Positions 22,140 through 34,300 of a stretch of DNA of 64,000 bases are shown one piece after another. Under the pieces are notes generated by a model. That model did not search any database and had not been told where the DNA came from. It was given only the letters and a program-made list of their open reading frames with translations. Where the stretch lies: contig JAJKFL010000006.1 of assembly GCA_021186555.1 (NCBI GenBank), forward strand, positions 38,437,478 to 38,501,477, read 5' to 3'. Made by a program: the position numbers and the translations under genes. Within the stretch, counting starts at the first letter, position 1, and every line of letters starts with the position of its first letter. The stretch comes from Reticulitermes speratus. Taxonomy: Eukaryota > Arthropoda > Insecta > Blattodea > Rhinotermitidae.

Positions 22140-24430
22140 GGTTATTATTCATTCATTCTGTAGTCTGTCTTACGACAGGTCCGTAGCCTCTTCCAAAGCG
22201 AGTTCTCCACAGGGTGCGATCTAGTGCTTCCTCTTTCAATTTCCAGTATCTTTTCTTTTCCTTAAGGTCATCCAGTAGCTGCTTACGTCTTCTCCCTCGT
22301 CGTCCTGTCATTTCTATCCTTCCTTCTAACTTTCCTTCAATCACGTGTTTCAGAAGGCAGTTTCTACGCAAGATGTGACCAATCCAGTTAGCTTTCTTCT
22401 TTTTATTGTATGTAGGATATTCCTCTCCTCCTTGACTCTGTGTAATACTTCTTCATTTCTCACACGATCGGTCCAACTGATCTTCTCCATTCTTCTCCGC
22501 ACCACATTTCAAAACTTTCCAGATACTTCTGATCTACTTTCCGAAGTGTCCACGTTTCAGCACCATACAAAGCTATGCTCCAAATGTAGCACTTTACTAG
22601 TTTCTTCCTTAAATTTAATTCCAGTTTGCTGGTGAAAAGATTTTTCTTCTTGTTGAATGCTGTTTTTGCCATGGCAATTCTGGATTTAATTTCACGTGTA
22701 CACCTTGCATCACTTGTTATCATGCTACCCAAATAATTGAAATATTCCACATTCTCCACTTGTTTTTGATCTATCATAATTTTCATTGGGGATGGTTGCC
22801 TTGAGATTTTCATTACTTTAGTTTTTCCAACATTCATTTCCATTCCATAGCGTCTTCCAATTTCAATTAGTCTATCAATCATGCCCTGTAGCACCTTTTC
22901 TTCCCTAGCCAGTAGCACAACGTCATCTGCATATTTCACAGTGCGAATTATTTGTCCTCCTATTTTGAAGTCTCCAAACCCTTCACGAGCTTCCTTGGTA
23001 AGGTACTCGCTGTATAAGTTGAACAGAATCGGTGACAAGCAGCAACCTTGTCTAACTCCTCTTCCAATCTTCACACTTCTCGTCTCCCCTTGGTCCAGTC
23101 GTATTTTGACACTCTGTTCCATGTACAATTTGCTGATCAATCTTCTTTCGCGCCAGTCTATCCCAATTCCTTTTAGGATTTGCATTAATTTGGTCCAGTT
23201 GACACGGTCAAATGCCTTCTGCCAGTCTATGAAGCAAGCACACAATTCCTCATCTATGACCAAGGTTCGTTTGAAATTATTCTCAGCATCCCAATTGCAT
23301 CCCTAGTTCCTTTTCCTCTTCTAAATCCAAACTGATCTTCTCCAAGTGCATCTTCAATTTTCCTCTCAATCCTTCCTCTAAGTATCCTCGCTACTATCTT
23401 TGCTGCATGAGCGATGATGCTGATTGTGCGATGGTCGCTGCATTTTGTAGCTTTGGGCTTCTTCTTTAAGGCAATCATTGTAACTTCAATAAAATCTCTG
23501 GGCCATTCTCCAGTTACATACATGCTGTTGATCATCTGTGTCATTAGCCTTAGACCACCTTCTCCCAACAATTTGAGTACATCCCCAGGTATATCATCAT
23601 CTCCTGTAGCCTTCTTATCCCTCATCTCCTTGATAGCTTTTTCCACTTCACTTTGCAAAATATAAGGGCCTTTCTCGTCTTCATCTACTTCATCTTCAGG
23701 TTCGACGTCTAGATGTTCTGGTCGATTAGCTCGATCGTAGAGCTCTGTGATATAATTCTCCCAAATTTGCAATACTCGTCTCTGATTTATTATTATATTG
23801 CCTTGAGAGTCTTCGATGCCAATGTTTTGAATCCCATGGTCTTCTTTCCAACCTAGTTCCTTTGTTTTCATGTACATTAAATCCTAACGTCCTATTCTTT
23901 GAAATTCTATGATCTTGTCGCATATGCTCTCCAGATATTCCTTCTTGGCGTTGTCCGTGGCTCTTTTCAATTCGTTCCTCAGTCTTCTGTAGTTCTTCCT
24001 TCCTTCTTCATTGTTGACATTCTTCCATTTCCTTCGTTCATCCATTTTACTTATCATCTCCTGTGTAATCCATGGTTTTCTTGCTCTCCTCTCGACTTTT
24101 CCAACCAAACCACTCATAGTATCTAACACACATTTCTTGATATTGTTCCACTGCACTTCCACATTCCCACTTTCACATTTGAATGCACCAAGCTGTTCTT
24201 CTAGTCTATCGTGTACTACCTGTCGTTGAGCATATAGCTTCTCCAAATCCCATCTTGGTTTTTTCTTGTGGAACCTCATGATCTTCTTCAATCTGGTGCA
24301 GATCTTTGCAACCAGTAAATTGTGGTCAGAGTCAATATCTGCTCCAGGCAGTGTCTGCACATCGTTCACACTGTTCATGAATCGCTGTTTCACTAGTACA
24401 TAGTCCAGCTGATTATTATCGTTATTATAT
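22140..24430 (-). mobile_element. 5'-truncated LINE, three broken frames
   Basis: Minus-strand frames are 24525-23884 (end of endonuclease, DSDHNLL, then a linker), 23877-23254 (reverse transcriptase N-terminus, DQFGFRRGKGT) and 23263-22460 (FIDWQKAFDRVNW, GVRQGCCLSPILFNLYSEY, KYADDVVLLA), followed by a C-terminal IGH-type region ending near 22155. The 5' truncation falls inside the endonuclease near 24430. The short AATGAATGAATAATAA tail lies near 22145. Frameshifts at about 23880, 23260 and 22480. The style resembles RTE/BovB-like LINEs (tentative). Confidence 0.88.
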
Positions 24431-25248
24431 AGTATTACATATTCGAAACCAAACAATCGTATGAAAAACACACACAAATTCATGTATGTGACGTATCCAC
24501 GTGCAAGGGAGTATAACGACTGCATGCCTTACCGTCGGCTCCTCAAAAGTGGCGTCTTGTAATCCGGTACTTGGAGATAAGTACCGAAGTTTCACGGAGC
24601 TGTGAAAGCTCAGTTGGTATCGTGACTATAGTATGGGTTTGTTTCCCTGCAGGGCCAAGAGATTTTGTTCGCTATAACATCCAAACTGGCTTTGGGGCCT
24701 ACACAGCTTACTATTGAATGGGTACCGGCCGTCGGGGCGTAATGTTGACCAGTTAACTTTATTAGCGCGGAAGTTAAAATAAGTGCAGCTATACTTCTGC
24801 TTCATGTCTTGGACGGGAACAACTTTGCCTGTCACCAAAGGTTCAGAGATACAGGACAAAAGATGGATGTTCGTGCGAAACGTCGGTAGCTAACAACCAA
24901 ACTACACGGTGTCATTCCCGAAGGCTATAATTCTATAGCTGTAATCTTGACCACAGATTACTACCGCGTGACGTTCCACTCACATGGATCACAATGACAA
25001 GATGAAGTCTCAGATATTTTGTATGCTGCTGGTGCGCGAGCGTGTGTATATATGTGTGTGTTGAGCGCGCGCGATGTCTCAGTTAATGGCAGTGCGGTAA
25101 ATTAAACAATGACTTCGCCTGCCGTTGATAGCTAAGTAGGAGGTCGTAGACAGCGTCGTAGGTGGTATCGTATTAGTGTTCTTTGGTTAGAACTGCGTGG
25201 GAGCACAGCAGGAGAAGGTTACGTTCGTGAAAGCTCCGTCCAATTAGA
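24431..25248. promoter_or_regulatory. Upstream region and presumed 5' UTR of nurim
   Basis: About 25000-25248 is CpG-containing, non-repetitive and directly precedes the nurim ATG (context TTAGAATGG). I see no TATA box. At 24857-24886 AGATGGATG ... GCGAAACGTCGG recalls a degenerate hammerhead-type repeat; a similar GCGAAACGTCGG-like word occurs at 22119-22135. Confidence 0.35.
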
Positions 25249-25390
25249 ATGGCTTTTAATGGCTTGTTCAACGTGTTGTTGGTGTTTATCTCGGGCTTCG
25301 GATTCGTATTTACATTTGTAACTGTAGGCCGTGTGATGTCATTTCTTTCCATTATCCCATCGCCAAAAGTGGAAGCTGTACAAATCGACG
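25249..25390 (+). CDS. NRM: Nurim exon 1 (coding)
   Basis: ATG in good context; MAFNGLF then a long hydrophobic segment. The donor is GACG/GTAATT, leaving one base that joins exon 2 to make Asp 48. Confidence 0.88.
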
Positions 25391-28300
25391 GTAATTTGTT
25401 TAAAAAACATAACGTGTTAAATGTTCATAAGGTAGTGTTCAGTACTCAATGGCGCTGATGACTGACGAGACCATTCGGGTCCCCTAAAATGAAGCTATTT
25501 ATTTTTTTAATTATTTATTATCATACATTCTAGAGATTCTTAATAGAATAAACAGAATACTTAATAAACCATTGGATGTAGGATTTGTCATAACAACATA
25601 TAATGGTTCTATATAAAGATAAATATAGAACTAGCCATTGTGTGCATAAGGATGGGATCTCATAAAACTTTCACATATTGTTTCATAAAATAAACAAATT
25701 CAGTATACAAACAGAACAATGTCAGCATTACAAAAATTGAAAGAATCAAAAATCAAACCAGTTTTCCTAATAGAACAATGTGTACATTACAACAACTTGA
25801 GAAAATCCACAGCAACCTTAATTATGCTATAATTTAAATAAAATAAGCAACAGAAATTCATTTTATATAAAATTCATCATATGTATTAAAACATATCTAC
25901 AATGCTGTAGACAAAATTCATATAAAATGGAGTATGTCTAATAACAGTTCATTATGCACAAATTAATTTTCTTTGTAATTAAAATATTTGTCTAATGTAT
26001 AAAATGAATGTTGATGAAGAAAACCTTTCAGAGATGATTTAAATTGTGTGATATTGTGAGATACATCCTTTATTTGACAAGGTAGCCTGTTATATACCTT
26101 AATACCATAATACTATAATAGTCAGTTCCTTTCTGATAAAAAGATAAATGTGACAAGGTTTGATAGTGGTTGTAGTTACTCCTAGTATTGATGCTATATA
26201 TCTCAGAATTTATCTTAAAATGTTTTTTATTGTTAACCACAAAAAGTACAAGTGACAATATATACTGAGATCGCAGGGGTAAAACCTTTAATATTTTAAA
26301 GAGTTCTCTGCAAGAATCTCTGGTTCCAGAGGTTTGCATGACATTTCTGCTTGCTGGTATTGCCATATCTATCAGTATGCATGTTTTCTCAGTTTTGTTT
26401 TTAATTATTATATCTGGCCTATTTGATGTAACTTCTCTGTCTGTATGTACCCCTTGATTTCCATACACTGTCACATCTTCATGTTCACATACTGGTTTTG
26501 GTGTGTGTGTACCATTTATCTGTCATTTTGATGCCTAGTGCTTTGCATATTGATAACGTAAATGTGCACCAACTTTACTGTGTCTCATTAAGGGATTCAT
26601 TTTTTTGCCAAAATGGGGCATCCTGAGGTTAGGTGGTCAATAGTTTCTTCATGTTGTTTACATAACCGGCATTTACTGTCAACTTCTTTCAGAATTTTAT
26701 TTTTGAAATTGTTTTTACTAATTGCTTGGTCTTGTGCTGCCACTATTGTACTTTCTGTTTCTCCCTTGGTGTTTCCAAATTTTAACCATCAACACGACCG
26801 TTCATTATCCACCAGTTTTTCGTCTAGTTATGTGGAAATTGTCCGTGCATCCTTTTTCCCCTGTCTTCTCTGCTATGCTGTCCTTTATTTGTCTTGTTCC
26901 TTTCTGTAATTCTCTCTTGAGGCTTCTAGCTGTCCATACCATAGCTGAGTTGGTGTTGTTTTGGTGTGTTCTAACAGTTTGTGTTAGTGGATATTCAGTG
27001 CTGTCTACATATTCCATCAGTTTTGTAATTTCAATTATGTAGGCTTCTTCTAACTGCATCAACCCCCTTCAGCCTTGTTTTCTGGGAACATACAAACGAT
27101 CTACATCTGCCTTTGGGTGATGCTGTCCATGGATGGTTAGCAGTTTTCTTGTTTTCCTTTCCAGTTTTCGCCATTCTTCTTGGTGCCAATTAATAATCCC
27201 AAAACTATATCTAAGTACTGATACTGCCAGTGCTCCAATTGCTTGTATTTTATTCTTTGCACTTAATTCTGTGTCCAAGACTACTCTAAATCTCCTCAAA
27301 TATTCCTTCAACTTTTCTTTCTCAATTTATGCTCTATGTCATGGCTGTCTTCTATCCCTAAATATTTATACGCTTTTCTCGGGTCCAGTTCTTTAATGTC
27401 CTTCTAAAATGTGCTTTCTATGTATGTATGTTGTATGTATGTTGTTGTTGTTGTTGGTTGTTACCATCTTTACTATCAACTTTAATACTTTAATGATAAA
27501 ATGTGAATGTCCTGGGATGTTAATACCCTGTTTTAAAAGCTGAGAAATAACAAATGCCAAGTTTGTATGATATCTTCTGTCAAAGTCCATTTGTCCATCC
27601 ATGGGAGTTGTATCTGTGACTGGGGCCAAAGGAATTGTATGACTCTAACTTATAATGTTCATACACTTATCCCACAATAATCAATGCTTTTTCTCAGATG
27701 GTACACACACCAGCAAACATGTCCAAAATGACACATCTGCTAGTATTGGGCAGTTTAAGTTATTTATATATTTTCAAAATGGCTGATTGTTTATTTTCTT
27801 CATTAGAGTTCATTGGGTAATAATGGCAAAGAAAATTTTGTGAGGCATACTTATTAAACATTCATTATTAGTCTGTTCATATCACTGGTTATAGGGTCAG
27901 TGTTGTCATCAATATGAGTTGTTTTTACAATACTCTCATCATCATTCAGTGACCACAAATTGGTACTGATCCAACCATTATTTTGTGTCACACTTGTTGC
28001 ATATTGCCTTTCATGCTTTTATTGAGTTTTTTAATATTTTGAATGCTTACATGTAGCAGTTATTGTTGCTGTACATTTCCTAACTATGTCTCTTGACTTT
28101 TTTGTGTTGCAGATAATTGTGTATGGTTATGTGATACTCTACTGAGCATGACCTCATTGGTTTCCTAAACTCATATTTTGAATTTTGAAGTTATAAAGTT
28201 GGAAATTGAATTCCAAAAGTCAGTGATATAGTTATTATGGATGGCTCAACATGCCATATCAACTGGTAAACAGTTCCTGACATTTTGAAGGATCATAGTA

Positions 28301-31300
28301 TCATTCCAGTATGCTCTCTACTCATATTGCATGCCCATCAGTGCTGTATGATCTTGGCACTGATGAATAAAATGCCACCCTTGTATAGTTCTCATCTGTA
28401 CACATCCCCCATTCATCACCTGACCAGTGGTTGATGTCATCAACCTTTGCCAGTCCACCACACAGTTCACAGCACTACCACTTCCATTGGTTTGCCACCA
28501 CAATAATCCTTACCTGCGTAATATAGCTTATGGCACAGCAAGTCTTCTTGGACTGCTTGACCCTGAAGATGAAGGCACAATGATCTTTCAAAACAATGAT
28601 AACTACTGTATGTATCGTTTGGCAATGTAACATCACTACTAGCATAGCAGAGCTGTCTCTGATAACAGTAACTAATATGTCAAAGTCTTAAACTGTAACT
28701 GATTTAGAATTAGCTCAGAATGTTGATGTTTGTATCTTTTTATTTGTTATTTTATTATTTTATTACTTCACTTTCTCAAGGTTGTTTCTCATCCTTTGTT
28801 TCAGACTCTACAACAACATTATGGGCTTTGACTGTGAATACATCACTGTTATGTCTTTTCATGTTTCAACATTCTGCTATGGTGACACCATTTTTCAAGA
28901 GGGCACTCTATGCTGCTAGGTTACAAGTTGCTGAAAGAAGCATTTATGTAATTACAACTTCATTTGTTTTGCAAGTAAGTCATTTATTCTCATCTTTAAT
29001 AATATTTCTGTTATATCTAGATGCATATAGGTATTAACTTGAAGTCTCTCCTGATGTTTACAGTGTGTGATACAGTACTGGCAACCTATTCCATGGATAC
29101 GTCTGTGGCATGTGGACACAAGCGGAACAGTACTGTGGACAGTATTTACTCTGATGCATTGTTTTGCTTGGTGTATCATTTATATTGGCACCATAATGAT
29201 GGACCTTGGTGAAATGCTTGGTATCAAACAAGTAAGAAGGCTTTCATTAGAAATTACACATAGTTTTAGATTTGTAGCTTACCTCTTTCATTCCATCTGT
29301 TTATTAGTTGAGTCATACTATACACATAAAATACAAAACATACGGTGCTGCGCCTGCCAACACCTGGTTATGGAAGGGTTCCAACATTGTTAACATTCTC
29401 ATACAGGTCAACTGTGGGAAGCTTCTGTCACATGATTACAGACTGAGTGTTCCTTTTTACTGTTTATACTTCCATTAATATTTCTTCTAGTATAGGGAGT
29501 ATTTTTTATTGCATCATGTCCCTTAGCCCCATGGCTGTTATAGAAGTGTTACAGAAGATTCCTGCATCCTTAAGACTCCATGATTCCCAAACATTTAAGC
29601 TTAATTGATTCTATAGGAATCTCAAAAGTGCTGACTTCTTGCTTCTGGGTAGTCTGGAAACCTGAAAATATTTCTTCCAACTAAACAACATTGTCTCAAA
29701 GTTTTAGAAAGCTCTCTTTCAGTATTTTCTTTAACTTATTGCAGAGCGTGTGGATTTTTCACACAACCTGTCTTTTATGTAGTGTACGCCACAAATAATG
29801 GTGACAGTGCTTTGTATCTGGAGATCTTGAGGACCACAGTTCATGAGCTGTCACCCATTTGCTGAATTTGCTGTTTGGATCATGGCATTTTCCTGCATGA
29901 AGTAACCATATGGCCGACCCAAGACATGGGCACCCCAGGCAGGCTAATAATTTGGCACCCCTTCAAAATATTTTGGCCTAGGGCAGGGCTGGCAAACCTT
30001 TTTTGAGGGTGCATGCCCAAATTGCGGATGATTTTCAGAGAATGTCTTTCTCCCATGGAAACCCATGTTTACTAGCACCATATTTCCGATTATTTCAGTG
30101 ATGTATTAGTGCCCCTTATAGGTTGGCGCCCTGGGCAGATGCCTGCCTGGCCTGCCCCATAATCTGGCCCTGAATAATCACACATTTTCTCTCCTGTAAT
30201 TCCCTAGAGCAGTGGTATTCAACCTTTTTTGTTCGCATACCCCCAGATAAAATTTATCTTCGACTTTGTACCCCCAAAGTTGTTGGTGCATAATTCAAGT
30301 TATACATAGTCTATAATCTACACCTAAAATAAGTTAAATAAATTACATCCAAAATAATATATTAAATAATAAGTTTTAAATGAGAAAAAGGAGAATCAAG
30401 CTATTAAATAACAAATATATTATTGCCTATCATATAAAAATTAATAAAGGAAAAAAATGTTATTTTAGCAAAGCAAAATTATATGCACTGTGTGGAATAA
30501 AATGAAACTAGCTGCCCAGATAAGAATCGCGTAAAGGATAGAGAGAGAGAGAAAAAAATGGTGCTCCCAAATCGCATGTCCTTACTTCCGGGTCTCTTGT
30601 AGCTAACCCTAAAACTGGCTCTGATTATTGAGGGTTTATCATGAAATAATATATTTATTTTTTTAAATTTTAAGTAGCCCCTAAGATGTCTTCGCGTACC
30701 CCAGGTTGAATACCACTGCCCTAGAGAATAGCGTTAGAATAGTGTAATTGTTGGAATTTGTTTCTTCAAAACCAATGGGCTCTGTGAGTTTCTGCACATG
30801 CACTGTACACCAGACTCTGACCTTAAGGCCATGCAGAGGAATTTCGTGAACTGCACAGAGATTTTGGAACACCAGTATTTTTTATTTTGCTGTTTTTGTT
30901 CCTTCTTAATGTAAACCATGCCTCATGGAAAAAACCACAAGTTCGTGCATTTTCCTTTTGTCTAGCACTGAACCTGACATTCAGAATTGTTCATCAGTTC
31001 TGTATGTTTTCTTCTACACACCACTGCGATGCAGGATATTTTACTAAACATTCATTGACTTTTCATGAAACATACTTTGCGAATGGAACTCTTTGTTCAA
31101 CCAGATACATTTCACAGGGACACTAAGACCACCTGCATTCAAATACTGCTAGAAGATGACCAAGTGCCGATAGCTTGGCTCAGATTGCATCGGTGATAAT
31201 GTAGCACTCATGTTGGCTGGTGTGCATACACAAGCAGAACTGTATTTTCTGAAGCTCGGGGACACAATAAACCTACCTCCTTGTAGTTCCCATGTAGAAA

Positions 31301-34300
31301 CAACAGATGGCATGAGTTTTTATTTTTTTATACAGAAATGTTTTTGAATAAATGTTCTTGCAGATCAATTTGTAGCTGGTAAGCATGAGCACGGAAAAAA
31401 GGGATGGTCAAGGGTAAAAGTTTTCTTGGAAAAACTAAGTGACTTGGACTTGTCAGCCTCTATTCCTGTCATAATATTGATTTTGTGTGTGAAATGGATT
31501 CTCACACACAACCTGATCGAGAACAGAACCCACACATAATTGAGATCCGGAATATAAGCTGTAAGATCAGCCTGTAGCTTTCTCAGATTTCCCTTGTATT
31601 GGATGTGCTTCATCAAGTGTCTGAATTTACATTGATAAAAGCAGATCAAGCCTGATAAGGATGCTTCTTAAGTAATAGAATTGCATGTAAAATTTTTCAG
31701 GTTTATTATAGTTTACGTGGACTGCCTGATCCCATAACTTTTAAATCCAAAGAGTTACGGAGACTTTACCTTCATATGCGTCATCCAAGTTTCATTGGAT
31801 TCTGTATCTTGTTTTGGATTTATCCATTCATGAGGTAAGTCATGTCAGTATTATGTTTCTATGGCAGGACTCCAGATTTTTCAAGCATTTTAGTTATTGA
31901 TCATTATGTCATCTGCCTCAGTTAAAAGCAAAAATATTTAATGTTACTATTGCAGTTGTTCATTAGACCTTTACATTTTTTGTGGGTTATGTGAAAATGA
32001 AATTTTAACTGATATTTTGGTAGCAGATTCTATACTGCCAATACCAAAACCCATCAGATGACATGATCATTAGCTACTTCCATTCACCTGTGATTGTGAT
32101 TGTCATGACGTACCTGTGTAAGATCCATCTTAATGTAATCCTTCCATCTCCTGAATCTTTCAGGTGAACATTTATAACAGCTTTTGCCCCAACAATGTCT
32201 TTATGCATTAGTTGTCTCATCCATCCTACCTACATGTTCTGTCTGTTATAACCTGCTAGATTTTACTGTTCTGACAATACTAGATTATCTGTATAAATCA
32301 TATACTCTGTCATTTGGTAATATAGTAAATTGGTTACTTCACCATTCTTAGGTCCAGATATTTTTCTGAAGGCTTTCTTTTCACACACCTATGTTTTTAT
32401 TTATTTTGTGCTTTTATAATTTAGTTACTGATTTTATCACTAGCTCATAATCCTTAGCATAGAATGGTGGGCTAATTACTGAATAATGAATTGGAAAGGA
32501 TGTGGAAAGAAATGGTCGGGTCTTAATTTGAGCTACTCTGCGAGCATTTGCCTGGAGGGATTGAAGAAAACAGTAGTCAGTCCCTGAGCCAAGACTTGAA
32601 CCCAGGATGTTCCAGATGCAAGGGAGTGCTAACCACCAGACACAAGTGTTTGCTAGACCCTCATAATTTGTGTCCTTTGATCAAAGTAGGAGACCATATT
32701 TAATATCCATACAAGACTGGCAAATTTCTTGTTTTATATATATCCTGATCTTTGATGTGTTGGAAGAGTATGTACAAACTATATAACAACAGTCATTTCC
32801 AGAATTTTCATAATTTCGTCATGAATCTTGCTTCTTCGTTGTTAATTAATCATATCATATAAGATTAATAATGTGAATGAATTTGCTGTTAGTTGCAGAT
32901 CATTGAATTAGCGATCTGAAAGAAGTACATCAGTCTGTTCCGTTCGCCATCTGGACATAGATTTCATGTGACAGAGTGGATTCACAGTAAATGACCCTTT
33001 GTGCAGAAGGAACGGATGTCCAAATAATACAATAAAATGTGTATTTCATTAACCCTTTTGAGACATTTAAATTGCCCTTGTGAAGTTTTGCTGGACACAA
33101 TTTCAGACCTTGAAAAAACTGTGTAGGCTTTTATTATCTTCTTCTTCTTCGATGGCTCTACAGACTCCACTTGTCCTTGGCCCGATCTAGCTGCTTCTTC
33201 CATTCTGCCCTATCTGGGGTATACTGGATCTTCAGCTCCTTCGTGTCAGTATGCACTTGGTCCTTCCATCTTGTCTTGGGTCTTCCTTTTGGTCTTGTTC
33301 CTAAGGGCATCCTTTTAAACAGTCTATTTACTAGACGTTCCTCCCCCATCCTCATAACATGTCCATACCATTGTAATCGTATTCTTGCATAAGCTGAGAT
33401 GGGAAGATCTTTGTATAGTTGGTACAATTCGTGGTTCCATCTTATTCTCCATTCTTCATGTTGATCTCTGACTGGTCCATATATCTTACGTAAAATTCTT
33501 CGTTCAAAAATGTCCAGTCTTTCTTTATTACTTTGATTTAATACCCATGTCTCACATCCGTAGGTTACCACTGGCCTAATAATTGTCTTATAAATTCTTA
33601 CTTTGGTAGTTCTTGTCAGGATGTTCCTCCGAAACAATCTCAACATGGAGAAGAACATTTTATTTCCCATTTGAATTCATCTTTTAATTTCTTCTGTTTC
33701 TTCATTATTGTTATTGATTTCAGAACCTAAATATATAAATTGTGATACAATCTCGAATTTGTATCTCCCAACTTTCCATTCATGTCTATCAGCCTGCTTC
33801 CGAGATACATACATTACTTTGGTTTTCTTCTCATTAACCACCAATCCTACTTTCCTTGCTTCTCTTTCCAGGGCAAGAAACATCTCCTTTAATGCAGCTT
33901 CTGTTCTGCTTATCAGAACGATATCATCAGCGTATCCCAAAAACTGCTTAGTCTTGTTATATATTGTTCCTGTCCAAAAAACCAGACCAGCTTCTTCTAC
34001 AACCATTTGTAATACGACATTAAATAAGAATGGAGCTAGTCAGTCTCCTTGTCTCAGCCCTCTCACCGTTCCAAATTCCTCAGATATGCATTTGTTAACT
34101 TTTATTACACTTTTTGTCTTCCTCATAGTCATTTCAGTCAGTTTAATCAATTTCTGTGGTATATCCAATCTCCTCATGGCTGTTACAACTGTCTTTCTCT
34201 CTATCTGATCATAAGCTGACTTAAAATCTATAAATAGGAACCATATTGATATTCCATACTCCCATGTCTTCTCTAATGTTTGTCTGACTGCAAAGATCTG

